This document shows positions 36,089 to 43,836 of a stretch of 64,000 nucleotides of DNA, in pieces. This DNA comes from Catellatospora paridis (GTDB lineage Bacteria; Actinomycetota; Actinomycetes; Mycobacteriales; Micromonosporaceae), in assembly GCF_009720365.1 (NCBI RefSeq), contig NZ_ML769314.1, forward strand, positions 611,264 through 675,263, written 5' to 3'. Each line of letters begins with the position of its first letter. The first letter of the stretch is position 1. A program made the position numbers and the translations under genes. The notes beneath the pieces are model-generated. The model was given only the letters and a program-made list of their open reading frames with translations, made no database searches and had not been told where the DNA came from.

Positions 36089-36714
36089 GACCTGCCCTCC
36101 TCGAACCCGTCCGGCAGCAGGCGGCCGAGCATCCGCACCGCGCGGCACTGCAGCGCCTTGACCGCGCCCTCGCTCTTGCCCATCGACTGCGCCGTCTCCG
36201 CGGTGGACAGTCCCACCAGGAAGCGCAGCGCGATGCAGCGCTGCTGCGACGGGTTGAGCTTCTTGACCGCCGCGAGCAGCGCGAGGTTGTTCACATGGTC
36301 CATGGCGACCCGGTCCGGAGCGCCGTCGAGGCTGAACTCCTCCTGGTCGAAGTCGAGGACCTCGCCGCTGATCTCGAAGCGGTAGCGGCCCGACTTGTAG
36401 TAGTCGGCCACGATGTGGCGCGCGATGGTGATCAGCCAGGCCGCGAAGTCGCGGCCCTGCCAGCGCACGCTGCCGATGCGCTTGAGGGCGCGCAGGAAGG
36501 TGTCGGACGTCAGGTCCTCGGCGGTGGGGCTGTGCCGGACCCGGAAGTAGATGAAGCGGAAGACCGCGGGGGCGTACTGCGCGTAGATCTTCCCGAACGC
36601 CTCGGTGTCGCCCTGCTGCGCTCGTTCGACCAGGTTCCATACGTACGACTGCTCCTCGGGCACCGACCCGGCGAGGCTGGTGCGGGCTTCCGGCGTGACT
36701 GCGGTCTGGCTCAT
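36085..36714 (-). CDS. sigma-BldN-like ECF sigma factor
   Basis: Protein of 209 residues. Region sigma-2 lies at about 38-108 (EAFGKIYAQYAPAVFRF, TAEDLTSDTFLRALKRI, WQGRDFAAWLITIARH) and sigma-4 at about 145-197 (LNPSQQRCIALRFLVGLS and TAETAQSMGKSEGAVKALQ). The wording of both regions is close to sigma-BldN of Streptomyces, which controls aerial mycelium genes. It heads a five-gene operon and overlaps the next gene by four bases. Two strong hairpins and an inverted repeat lie upstream, suggesting complex control. ATG at 36714 has only a weak ribosome binding site. Confidence 0.85.
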   Translation of the reverse strand: MSQTAVTPEARTSLAGSVPEEQSYVWNLVERAQQGDTEAFGKIYAQYAPAVFRFIYFRVRHSPTAEDLTSDTFLRALKRIGSVRWQGRDFAAWLITIARHIVADYYKSGRYRFEISGEVLDFDQEEFSLDGAPDRVAMDHVNNLALLAAVKKLNPSQQRCIALRFLVGLSTAETAQSMGKSEGAVKALQCRAVRMLGRLLPDGFEEGRS

Positions 36715-36788
36715 CCGCGCGACACCCGGCCCTTGCGTGACATGAGCACGTAGGTTGCTCCTCTTCTGGCGGGGGGATCCTCGTTCGA

Positions 36789-36859
36789 GGGCCCGCCGGA
36801 CCGGGGTTCACGATCCGGCGGGCCCGGGTGTGGCCGCCCAGTGCCTTGGGCGGCCACAC
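36789..36859. promoter_or_regulatory. two back-to-back strong hairpins upstream of the sigma factor
   Basis: The first hairpin has perfect 12-bp arms (36789-36800, 36814-36825) and a 13-nt loop; the second has perfect 13-bp arms (36828-36840, 36847-36859) and a 6-nt loop. They are 2 nt apart, 75-145 nt ahead of the sigma ATG. In the sigma leader they could work as an attenuator or processing site; no plus-strand gene ends here that would need a terminator. Confidence 0.6.
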
Positions 36860-37008
36860 CGCGAGGGGGGAGCAGCGGCGTACCGCTGCGGCGCCGGCCG
36901 GCCGATCCCGAGACGATGACGCGGTCCGGGCGCGGACCACGTTGTTTGCGGGCGACGCACCGTCATCTGGATCTGTCGGTCTGGCGCTGGACGTCACGAT
37001 AACCGTCG

Positions 37009-37039
37009 TCCATACACGACGCAAGCAACGACGTATGGA
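37009..37039. promoter_or_regulatory. inverted repeat near the sigma operon promoter
   Basis: TCCATACACGACG (37009-37021) faces CGACGTATGGA (37029-37039), an imperfect dyad with TCCATAC/GTATGGA ends. It lies at the predicted -10/start of the sigma operon and could be bound by the HTH protein encoded at 37181 or by the BldC-like protein. Confidence 0.4.
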
Positions 37040-37180
37040 AACGACTAATACCCCCTAACGGGTGACCGTCAACCGGCTCATCACGCTTCCCACGTCTAGG
37101 CCATTACCGGAAGGTGCGTCGCTTGTTAACGACGTGTGGGTGATGGAAGCGCATCGGACGTGCCGGGTAGCCTGTTAGGT

Positions 37181-37603
37181 ATGGGCGACGTATCGGCGGC
37201 AGCGGGGGACAGGACGCAGCCGGACACCGAGTGGGGCCGGTATCTGCGCCGCATGACGCGCCGCCCCGGCTGGTCGGTGGCGAAGCTCGCGCGCGACTCG
37301 GGCATCGCCCGGCAGACGATCTTCGACTGGATCCGGGACGGCGGCGAATCGGTGACCGTCGGCTCGGTGCGCCGGGTCGCCGAGGCGCTCGGCGACGACG
37401 TGGTCAACGCCCTGACGGCGGCGGCCAACGTGGCACACCGCGAGGCCGACGAGGAGATCACGCCGATCCTGCAGTCCGACCTCGACCCGCAGGCCAAGGC
37501 CGACCTGGTCGAATACCTCACCGGGCTGCGCGAGGCCCAGCGCCACGCCCGGCGCACCGAGATCACGGCGATGCTCAACCGCCCCCGTCGCGCGGCTGCA
37601 TAG
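37181..37603 (+). CDS. XRE-like helix-turn-helix regulator
   Basis: About 140 residues. A Cro/CI-type helix-turn-helix occupies about 18-75 (EWGRYLRRMTRRPGWSVAKL then ARDSGIARQTIFDWIRDG and TVGSVRRVAEALGD). The C-terminal half is helical (EEITPILQSDLDPQAKADLV) and may dimerise or bind a ligand. ATG at 37181 is 7 nt after TAGCCT, so the mRNA is probably leaderless. It is divergent from the sigma operon and may regulate it. A GC-rich hairpin follows its stop. Confidence 0.75.
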   Translation: MGDVSAAAGDRTQPDTEWGRYLRRMTRRPGWSVAKLARDSGIARQTIFDWIRDGGESVTVGSVRRVAEALGDDVVNALTAAANVAHREADEEITPILQSDLDPQAKADLVEYLTGLREAQRHARRTEITAMLNRPRRAAA

Positions 37604-37606
37604 CTG

Positions 37607-37626
37607 GCGCCCGCCTTCGCGGGCGC
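37607..37626 (+). terminator. hairpin after the HTH gene
   Basis: GCGCCCGC (37607-37614) and GCGGGCGC (37619-37626) around a CTTC loop, 3 nt after the stop. A stable stem without a T run, typical of actinomycete terminators. Confidence 0.6.
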
Positions 37627-37736
37627 GGGGTTCGGCCTCTCAGCCTCCCTTACCCGCCGGTCGCTCGTCCGCTGCGCGGACTTCCGCTCCTGGTGGATGC
37701 GGCCGGCGGCCGAACCCGACTGCTACCGTCGGTGCA

Positions 37737-38627
37737 ATGCGAGTCTCCGCCTTGATCCTGCCTGTGTACCCCTGGCGCGAAGGCCGCCACATCTGGCGGG
37801 AGGCCGAGGACCTCGGATTCCACGCCGCCTACACCTATGACCACCTGTCCTGGCGTACGTTTCGCGACGGCCCCTGGTTCGGCGCGGTGCCGACGCTCAC
37901 CGCGGCGGCCGGTGTCACCGAGCGGCTGCGGCTGGGCACCATGGTCACCTCGCCGAACTTCCGGCACCCGGTCACCCTCGCCAAGGACGTGATGACCCTC
38001 GACGACGTGTCCGACGGGCGCATCACGATCGGCATCGGCGCGGGCGGGATCGGGTTCGACGCGTCGGTGCTGGGCCAGGCGCCGTGGTCCACCGCGGAGC
38101 GCACCGAGCGCTTCGAGGAGTTCGTGCCGCTGCTCGACCGGCTGCTCACCGACGGCGACACCACCCACCACGGCAAGCACTACTCGGCGTACGAGGCCCG
38201 CATGCTGCCCGGCTGCGTCCAGCGGCCGCGGGTGCCGCTCGCGGTCGCCGCCACCGGCCCGCGGGGGCTCGCGCTGGCGGCCCGGCACGGGCAGGCCTGG
38301 ATCACCACCGGCCCGGCCCGCAAGGGCGACGAGACCGACCCTGAGCTGCTGCCGGGCATCATCGCAGGCCAGCTCGACGGGCTGGCCAGAGCGTGCGCCA
38401 CGGAGGGCCGTGACCCGGCGGAGCTGTCGCATGTCCTGCTCACCGGATTCACCCAGGAGCAGCCGCTGGCCTCGGTGCAGGCATTCGTCGACTTCGCGGC
38501 ACGCTACGCCGCGCTCGGCATCGACGAGATCGTCGTGCACCGCCCCGTCCCGGGCACCTGTTTCGACCCTGGCCAGGGCGTTTACGAGCAGCTGCCGGCC
38601 GCGGTGGCGGCGGCGTTCGGCGGCTGA
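37737..38627 (+). CDS. LLM-class flavin-dependent oxidoreductase
   Basis: Protein of 296 residues with the bacterial luciferase-like TIM barrel. Typical elements are FHAAYTYDHLSWRTFRDGPWF, ERLRLGTMVTSPNFRHPVTLAK, GRITIGIGAGGIGFDA and PLAVAATGPRGLALAARHGQAW. It may use FMN or F420; the actinobacterial setting and the F420-type protein at 53790 make F420 possible, but sequence alone does not decide. TACCGT at 37724-37729 lies 7 nt before the ATG, so translation is likely leaderless. The substrate is unknown. Confidence 0.85.
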   Translation: MRVSALILPVYPWREGRHIWREAEDLGFHAAYTYDHLSWRTFRDGPWFGAVPTLTAAAGVTERLRLGTMVTSPNFRHPVTLAKDVMTLDDVSDGRITIGIGAGGIGFDASVLGQAPWSTAERTERFEEFVPLLDRLLTDGDTTHHGKHYSAYEARMLPGCVQRPRVPLAVAATGPRGLALAARHGQAWITTGPARKGDETDPELLPGIIAGQLDGLARACATEGRDPAELSHVLLTGFTQEQPLASVQAFVDFAARYAALGIDEIVVHRPVPGTCFDPGQGVYEQLPAAVAAAFGG

Positions 38628-38757
38628 CGCGGCGCGACGAACGTCCCGTTTCCGCCCACTGAACGATCGGTCAGTCTCTCCCGTGTATCCGGGATTTGTC
38701 GAGACGGTGACGCCCCGTTGCAACCTAGGTCACATCAGAGGACTAGGCTTGCCCGTC

Positions 38758-40215
38758 GTGACACGCCGCGCAAAGATCGTCTGTACTCTCGGCCCAGCCA
38801 CCTGGTCCCCCGAGCGCCTCCGCGGGCTCGTCGAGGCCGGGATGGACGTCGCCCGCATGAACTTCAGCCACGGCTCCCACGCCGACCACGAGCAGGCCTA
38901 CCTGCGGGTCCGTGAGGTGTCGGCCGCCACCGGCAAGGCTGTGGCGACGCTGGCCGACCTGCAGGGTCCGAAGATCAGACTTGGTAAGTTCGCGGACGGC
39001 CCCCACGAGTGGCGTACCGGTGACAGTGTTGTCATCACCAGCGACGACATCCTTGGCACGGCCGACCGGGTCTCCTGCACCTATCGGAAGCTGCCGGCCG
39101 AGGTAAAGGCCGGCGACCGCCTGCTCATCGACGACGGCAAGGTCGCCGTCGAGGTGACGGCCGTGACCGGACCGGACATCCGCTGCCTCGTCATCGAGGG
39201 CGGGCCGGTCTCCAACAACAAGGGCGTCTCGCTGCCGAACGTGGCCGTGTCGGTGCCCGCCATGTCCGAGAAGGACGCCGAGGACCTGCGCTTCGCGCTG
39301 GCGCTCGGGGTCGACCTCATCGCGCTGTCGTTCGTGCGCTCGCCCGAGGACATCAAGCTGGTCCACGCGATCATGCACGAGGTGGGCGTCGTCCGCCCGG
39401 TCATCGCGAAGATCGAGAAGCCCGAGGCGGTCGACAACCTCGAGGCCATCACGGACGCCTTCGACGGCCTCATGGTCGCCCGCGGCGACCTCGGCGTCGA
39501 GCTCCCCCTCGACCAGGTCCCCCTGGTGCAGAAGCGGGCCGTCCAGCTCGGTCGGGAGTACGCCAAGCCGGTCATCGTGGCCACGCAGATGCTCGACTCC
39601 ATGATCGAGAACTCGCGGCCCACCCGCGCAGAAGCCTCCGACGTCGCCAACGCCGTCCTCGACGGCGCGGACGCCGTGATGCTCTCGGGCGAGACCAGCG
39701 TCGGCAAGTACCCGGTGCTGACCGTCAGCACCATGGCGAAGATCATCACGACCACCGAGGCCGGGCAGATCGCCGTGCCGCGCCTGCAGCACGACCCGCG
39801 GACCCGCGGCGGCGCGCTCACCGTGGCGGCCTCGCAGATCGCCCGCGCCGTCGGCGCCAAGGCGCTGGTCGCGTTCACCGTCACCGGTGACACCGTGCAC
39901 CGGCTCGCCCGGCTGCACTGCGACCTGCCGCTGCTGGCCTTCACCCCCGAGCCCGCGGTCCGCGACCAGCTCGCGCTCGCCTGGGGCGTGGAGACCTTCC
40001 TGATGCCGTTCGTGCACCACACCGACGACATGTTCCGCCAGGTCGACGAGCGCCTGCTCAGCCTCGGCCGGGCCAACGTCGGCGACTACGTGGTGGTCGT
40101 CGCGGGCAGCCCGCCCGGCACCCCCGGCTCCACCAACACCCTGCGCGTACACCAGCTCGGCTCGCTGGCCATGCCGCAGACCCTGGCCCAGGCCGCCACG
40201 CCGGCCCAGAGCTAG
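38758..40215 (+). CDS. pyk: pyruvate kinase
   Basis: About 485 residues; converts phosphoenolpyruvate and ADP to pyruvate and ATP, the last step of glycolysis. The start RRAKIVCTLGPATWSPE, the substrate residues in GMDVARMNFSHGSH, DLQGPKIRLG, the active-site motif VIAKIEKPEAVDN and MVARGDLGVELP, and the C-terminal allosteric domain are all present. The GTG at 38758 lies 8 nt after TAGGCT (38744-38749), so the transcript is probably leaderless. A 16-codon mini-ORF starts 2 nt after its stop and leads to the thioesterase gene. Confidence 0.97.
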   Translation: MTRRAKIVCTLGPATWSPERLRGLVEAGMDVARMNFSHGSHADHEQAYLRVREVSAATGKAVATLADLQGPKIRLGKFADGPHEWRTGDSVVITSDDILGTADRVSCTYRKLPAEVKAGDRLLIDDGKVAVEVTAVTGPDIRCLVIEGGPVSNNKGVSLPNVAVSVPAMSEKDAEDLRFALALGVDLIALSFVRSPEDIKLVHAIMHEVGVVRPVIAKIEKPEAVDNLEAITDAFDGLMVARGDLGVELPLDQVPLVQKRAVQLGREYAKPVIVATQMLDSMIENSRPTRAEASDVANAVLDGADAVMLSGETSVGKYPVLTVSTMAKIITTTEAGQIAVPRLQHDPRTRGGALTVAASQIARAVGAKALVAFTVTGDTVHRLARLHCDLPLLAFTPEPAVRDQLALAWGVETFLMPFVHHTDDMFRQVDERLLSLGRANVGDYVVVVAGSPPGTPGSTNTLRVHQLGSLAMPQTLAQAATPAQS

Positions 40216-40216
40216 G

Positions 40217-40267
40217 GTGAGCGCGACGCCGAGCGACGCTCGGCCCGCGCGAACGGAAGTGACATGA
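40217..40267 (+). CDS. 16-codon coupling mini-ORF between pyk and tesB
   Basis: GTG at 40217 lies 1 nt after the pyk TAG stop; TGA at 40265-40267 overlaps the ATG of the thioesterase gene (ATGA). The peptide is VSATPSDARPARTEVT. Its last codons hold GGAAGTGA, which serves the next start. The DNA shows the gtgagcgcgac wording also seen at the trpB-trpA junction. Confidence 0.4.
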   Translation: MSATPSDARPARTEVT

Positions 40268-41142
40268 GCGAGCCCATCACCGGCCAGGCCGCCGTGGACA
40301 GCCTGGTCGAGCTGCTGGACCTGGCCCCGGTCGACGATCTCGTCTTCCGGGGCCAGAACCCGCCGATCGGGCCGCCGCGCGTGTACGGCGGACAGGTCGC
40401 CGCGCAGGCCCTGGTGGCCGGCGGGCGCACCGTCGACCCGTCGCGGACCGTGCACTCACTGCACGGCTACTTCGTCCGCGCCGGGAACATGGCCGAGCCG
40501 ATCGACTACCACGTGGAGAAGATCCGCGACGGGCGCTCGTTCTCGGTGCGCCGCTCGGTGGCGATGCAGCGGGGCAAGCCGATCTTCCTGATGTCGGCCT
40601 CGTTCCAGGTGCGCGAGGAAGGGCTGGACCACCACGACCCGGCCCCGGTGGACGTGCCCGGCCCCGACGAGCTGCCGACCATGAGCGACCGGCTGGCGCC
40701 GTACCCGGAGCGGCTGGGCATCTGGAAGATCCTGCCCCGCCCCATGGACGTGCGCTACGTCAACGAGCCCGGCTGGGTGCGCCCCGGCAAGCGGGTCGCC
40801 AACGACCTGCAGCGGGTGTGGATGCGCCTGGACGGCAAGCTGCCCGACGACCCGCTCCTGCACGCCTGCGCGCTTACCTACCTGTCCGACCTGACCCTGC
40901 TCGACGCGGTCCTGTCGGTGCACGGCGAGGTCTGGGGCCCCGGCGGCGTCATCGGCGCCAGCCTCGACCACGCCCTCTGGTTCCACCGCCCGTTCCGCGC
41001 CGACGAGTGGTTCCTCTACGACTGCTCCAGCCCGTCGGCCTCTGGCTCCCGCGGCCTCGCCACCGGCCGCATGTTCACCCGCGACGGCCGCCACATAGCC
41101 ACGGCCTCCCAAGAGGGCCTCCTCCGCCCCGTCGGCGCCTGA
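40264..41142 (+). CDS. tesB: acyl-CoA thioesterase II
   Basis: Protein of 292 residues with a double hot-dog fold. The first hot dog holds VYGGQVAAQALVAGGRTV and SLHGYFVRAGN; the second holds LLHACALTYLSDLTLLDAVL with the catalytic Asp/Thr region, and SLDHALWFHRPFRADEWFLYDC. It hydrolyses medium- to long-chain acyl-CoA in the cytoplasm. The ATG at 40264 overlaps the mini-ORF stop. Cotranscription with pyk is suggested by the coupling ORF, though the metabolic link is loose. A 77-bp palindromic repeat follows the stop. Confidence 0.92.
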   Translation: MSEPITGQAAVDSLVELLDLAPVDDLVFRGQNPPIGPPRVYGGQVAAQALVAGGRTVDPSRTVHSLHGYFVRAGNMAEPIDYHVEKIRDGRSFSVRRSVAMQRGKPIFLMSASFQVREEGLDHHDPAPVDVPGPDELPTMSDRLAPYPERLGIWKILPRPMDVRYVNEPGWVRPGKRVANDLQRVWMRLDGKLPDDPLLHACALTYLSDLTLLDAVLSVHGEVWGPGGVIGASLDHALWFHRPFRADEWFLYDCSSPSASGSRGLATGRMFTRDGRHIATASQEGLLRPVGA

Positions 41143-41161
41143 CCCCTACCCTTACTTCCTC

Positions 41162-41238
41162 GCGGCGATCTTGCGTGAACTGTGGGTACGACACGCCCAA
41201 AACGGGCGAAAGGTCAACAGTTCGCGCAAGATCGTGGT
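41162..41238. repeat. 77-bp palindromic element, family B copy 2
   Basis: Second copy of the element at 490-566: arms 41162-41183 and 41217-41238, the same interior GGGTACGACACGCCC, and an inner CGCCC/GGGCG stem. It begins 19 nt after the thioesterase stop. Confidence 0.85.
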
Positions 41239-41313
41239 GATCATGGGTGGGGTGGGTCACGGGGTGGGGTCGGTTCGGGTGGGGGAGTGATCAGTTAGGG
41301 CGATAATCGGTTC

Positions 41314-41751
41314 ATGCGACTCTCCGCCCGTGTCGATTACGCGCTGCGCGCGGTGATCGAGCTCGCCTCCGGGGGCGACGGCCCGGTCACCTCGGAGCGG
41401 ATCGCCCGCGCGCAGGAGATCCCGCCGAAGTTCTGCGAGAGCATCCTGCTGCAGCTGCGCCGCGGCGGCATCGTGTTCGCCCAGCGCGGGCCGGAGGGCG
41501 GCTACTGGCTGGCCCGGCCGGCCGAACAGATCTCCCTGGTCGAGGTCGTCGAGGTCATCGACGGGCCGCTCGGCTCGCCGCGGGCCGCGCAGGCCGACGT
41601 CCCGCTGGGCGCGGCGCAGGCGCTGCAGCAGGTGTGGACCGCGGTGGAGGAGTCGGAGCGGGCAATCCTGACCCAGGTCACCATCGCGCACGTCATCGCC
41701 GGGGTGCTGCCGGAGCCGGTCGCCGGTCGCCTGCCGCTGGCCGCCTCCTGA
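41314..41751 (+). CDS. Rrf2-family transcriptional regulator
   Basis: Protein of 145 residues with the Rrf2 winged helix (MRLSARVDYALRAVIELA, SERIARAQEIPPKFCESILLQL, GGIVFAQRGPEGGYWLARP). It has one cysteine (near residue 42) and lacks the three-cysteine cluster of IscR/NsrR, so it should not hold an Fe-S centre; CymR-type sulfur regulators are like this. GATAAT at 41302-41307, 6 nt before the ATG, suggests a leaderless mRNA. It precedes a TauE/SafE exporter, its probable target, with a dyad between the genes. Confidence 0.85.
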   Translation: MRLSARVDYALRAVIELASGGDGPVTSERIARAQEIPPKFCESILLQLRRGGIVFAQRGPEGGYWLARPAEQISLVEVVEVIDGPLGSPRAAQADVPLGAAQALQQVWTAVEESERAILTQVTIAHVIAGVLPEPVAGRLPLAAS

Positions 41752-41812
41752 CGGATTCCGGACAGGCCAGCTTCACCAACTTTTTCGACAACCGTGTCTT
41801 GCCTTCCCTACC

Positions 41813-41835
41813 TTTCCTATTAAACTGATCGGAAA
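41813..41835. promoter_or_regulatory. candidate Rrf2 operator/promoter of the TauE-like exporter
   Basis: TTTCC (41813-41817) and GGAAA (41831-41835) flank an AT-rich TATTAAACTGATC core that stands out from the GC-rich surroundings. It lies 36-58 bp before the exporter start. Such a dyad fits control by the Rrf2 protein encoded just upstream. Confidence 0.5.
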
Positions 41836-41870
41836 TACCAAGAAGCTGGGATCGGTAGGGGGCGACGGCC

Positions 41871-42773
41871 GTGCGAAAACTGCTGATCATGGCGTTGGTG
41901 GGGCTCGCCGCCCAGCTCGTCGACGGCTCCCTGGGCATGGCATACGGCGTCACGTCCAGCACCCTGCTCCTCATCGCCGGCATCTCCCCAGCCGCCGCGT
42001 CCGCCTCCGTGCACCTCGCCGAAGTCGGCACCACCCTCGCCTCAGGCATCTCCCACTGGCGCTTCGGCAATGTCGACTGGCGCGTCGTACGCAACATCGC
42101 GCTGCCCGGCGCCGTCGGCGCCTTCGCCGGAGCCACCGTCCTAAGCAGCATCTCCACCGAATCCGCCATCCCGTGGACGGCCGGCATCCTGCTCGCGCTC
42201 GGCGCATACCTGCTGTTCCGCTTCGCCCGCCCGCTGCGGCCCACCCGGCCCCGCAACCTGCCCCGCCGCTTCCTCGCCCCGCTCGGCCTGTTCGCCGGCT
42301 TCATCGACGCCACCGGCGGGGGAGGGTGGGGCCCGGTCGCCACGCCGACCCTGCTCGCCTCCGGCAGCATGGAACCCCGCAAGGTCATCGGCTCCGTCGG
42401 CACCTCCGAGTTCCTCGTCGCCGGCGCCGCCAGCATCGGCTTCCTGATCGGCCTCGGCTCCGAAGGCTTCGTGCTGCCGACCGTCGCCGCGCTGCTCGTC
42501 GGCGGCGTCATCGCCGCGCCGATCGCCGCCTGGCTGGTCCGCCACGTACCCGCACAGCTGCTCGGCGCGTTCGTGGGCGGTCTCATCGTGCTCGTCAACA
42601 TGCGCAGCCTGCTGCGGGTGTTCAAGGTAGAGCCCGAGTTCGGGCCGTACGCCTACCCGCTCGCGGCGGTGCTCTGGGTCGTCGCCATCGGTTTCTCGGT
42701 ACGGGCCTGGCGCCGCGCTCGCGCCGCGCAGCCCGCCGTCACCGCCGAGCCGGAGCTCGTGCCCGCGGCCTGA
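41871..42773 (+). CDS. TauE/SafE-family sulfite/organosulfur exporter
   Basis: Protein of 300 residues with about eight membrane helices. Two repeats carry the family motifs: LAAQLVDGSLGMAYGVTSST in the first half and GLFAGFIDATGGGGWGPVATP in the second. Family members export sulfite, sulfoacetate or related anions. The GTG at 41871 follows GGTAGGGGGCGACG. Pairing with an Rrf2-type regulator suggests induction by sulfur or redox signals. Which substrate it carries cannot be decided from sequence. Confidence 0.85.
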   Translation: MRKLLIMALVGLAAQLVDGSLGMAYGVTSSTLLLIAGISPAAASASVHLAEVGTTLASGISHWRFGNVDWRVVRNIALPGAVGAFAGATVLSSISTESAIPWTAGILLALGAYLLFRFARPLRPTRPRNLPRRFLAPLGLFAGFIDATGGGGWGPVATPTLLASGSMEPRKVIGSVGTSEFLVAGAASIGFLIGLGSEGFVLPTVAALLVGGVIAAPIAAWLVRHVPAQLLGAFVGGLIVLVNMRSLLRVFKVEPEFGPYAYPLAAVLWVVAIGFSVRAWRRARAAQPAVTAEPELVPAA

Positions 42774-42900
42774 GCGGCGACGTCCAGCCCGCGACCGACC
42801 GTTGCTGCTGTCAGTTGTGGGCTGGATTCCTAGGACGATGTACGCGACGTGCCGGTGACCGTGGGCGACAGGGCGGCCCTGCGCGGCGGACCGGGAGCGG

Positions 42901-43644
42901 TCAGGACTTCGGGCCGACGTGCTCGTCGAGCATGGCGACGGCGTCGCGGCGGGCCACCGACAGCGAGTTGCGGCGGTTCAGCCGCCAGGCCACACCGAGC
43001 TGGTCCAGCGCCCAGCCGCACAGGGCGAGGATGTCCGCGGACTCGTTGGCGAACAGGTAGCGGGGATACTCGTAGGTCCGGCCTGCCTTGGTGACCCGGT
43101 TGAGCACGCGGCATCCGTCCGAGTGGAACAGTCCGCGGAGGAAGGTCCCGGGGTGGTCGGCGACGACAACGCGCTGCCAGGGTTCGAGATCGATCTTCCG
43201 CTCGTGCTTCTTGCCTGCGCCGGCCTGCGGGAAGAGGCACGGCCAGTGTTTCGAGTAGCTCTGCAGGCTCACGCATCCCTTCTGCCGGATGCGTTGGACG
43301 CGATTCGCCAGTGTGGCGAGCATCGCCGTTTCTGCCTGGTCCAGGAGGGCGGTGTAGGTCGCCGTGCAGTAGATCCGCAGCACCGGAACCTTCGCGGAGG
43401 TGACCAGGTGGCCGTCGCCGAGATAGAGGCCAAGCAGGTAGGAGTACTGCTCATGGTCTGCCGGCGCGGAGTCGCGGCATCGAAAGCACCGGTCCTCGGT
43501 GAACTGGCTGTCCGGTGCTCCATCGTCGCGGCACCACGTGCGCACCGTCTGATAGGGGAGGCCGAGGCGGGCGGCGATCGAGCTGATCGACGACCCGTTC
43601 CGGTGCTCGAGCCGAGCCTGATGGCGAATGGCGAGGGGGTGCAC
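42901..43644 (-). CDS. helix-turn-helix/LAGLIDADG-type homing endonuclease-like protein
   Basis: Protein of about 247 residues. Residues 18-42 form a helix-turn-helix (SSIAARLGLPYQTVRTWCRD), then a CFRC cysteine pair at 53-56. Two LAGLIDADG-type motifs follow: YLLGLYLGDGHL (69-80) and FLRGLFHSDGCRV (168-180), each with the acidic residue expected in the catalytic site. The whole resembles a homing endonuclease domain fused to an HTH. It lies 32 nt behind tRNA-Leu and on the same strand. The GTG at 43644 (VHPLAIRHQARLEHRNG) has no strong ribosome binding site; the frame stays open upstream through the tRNA. It is free-standing and not within an intron or intein here. Confidence 0.75.
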   Translation of the reverse strand: MHPLAIRHQARLEHRNGSSISSIAARLGLPYQTVRTWCRDDGAPDSQFTEDRCFRCRDSAPADHEQYSYLLGLYLGDGHLVTSAKVPVLRIYCTATYTALLDQAETAMLATLANRVQRIRQKGCVSLQSYSKHWPCLFPQAGAGKKHERKIDLEPWQRVVVADHPGTFLRGLFHSDGCRVLNRVTKAGRTYEYPRYLFANESADILALCGWALDQLGVAWRLNRRNSLSVARRDAVAMLDEHVGPKS

Positions 43645-43675
43645 AGCGGTCGATTCTCGAACAGCTGTACGACAT

Positions 43676-43762
43676 TGGTGCCGGGAACGGGATTCGAACC
43701 CGCATGCCCTTTCGGGCAATCGTGTTTGAGACGATCGCGTCAGCCTGTTGCGCCATCCCGGC
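43676..43762 (-). tRNA. tRNA-Leu(CAA)
   Basis: 87 nt including an encoded CCA end. The acceptor stem is GCCGGGA with TCCCGGC, the discriminator is A, the anticodon stem ATCGT/ACGAT holds the loop CTCAAAC with anticodon CAA (reads UUG), and a long variable arm TGCCCGAAAGGGCA marks class II tRNA. The T arm GGGTTCGAATCCC is normal. TACCAT about 17 nt before the 5' end is a likely -10 box. Confidence 0.95.
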
Positions 43763-43836
43763 GAGCTTGGGTCATGGTACCCGACTAGGCTGCCGGGTAG
43801 GCAAACGGCATTCGTGGTGTGGGGGTTGTGGTTCCG

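Larger units (their letters stand above)
36715..37180. other. divergent regulatory region between sigma factor and HTH gene
   Basis: 466 bp without a gene. On the sigma side are two hairpins (36789-36859, see separate entry). On the minus strand TTGACG, 16 bp, TATTAG near 37035-37075 is a good sigma-A-type promoter that would give the sigma mRNA a leader of over 300 nt containing both hairpins. TAGCCT at 37168-37173 is the -10 for the HTH gene on the plus strand. Confidence 0.5.

Noticed and set aside
43676-43762. Genomic island attachment site at the tRNA-Leu 3' end
   Set aside because: No direct repeat of the tRNA 3' end was noticed nearby, and no integrase gene lies in the window.
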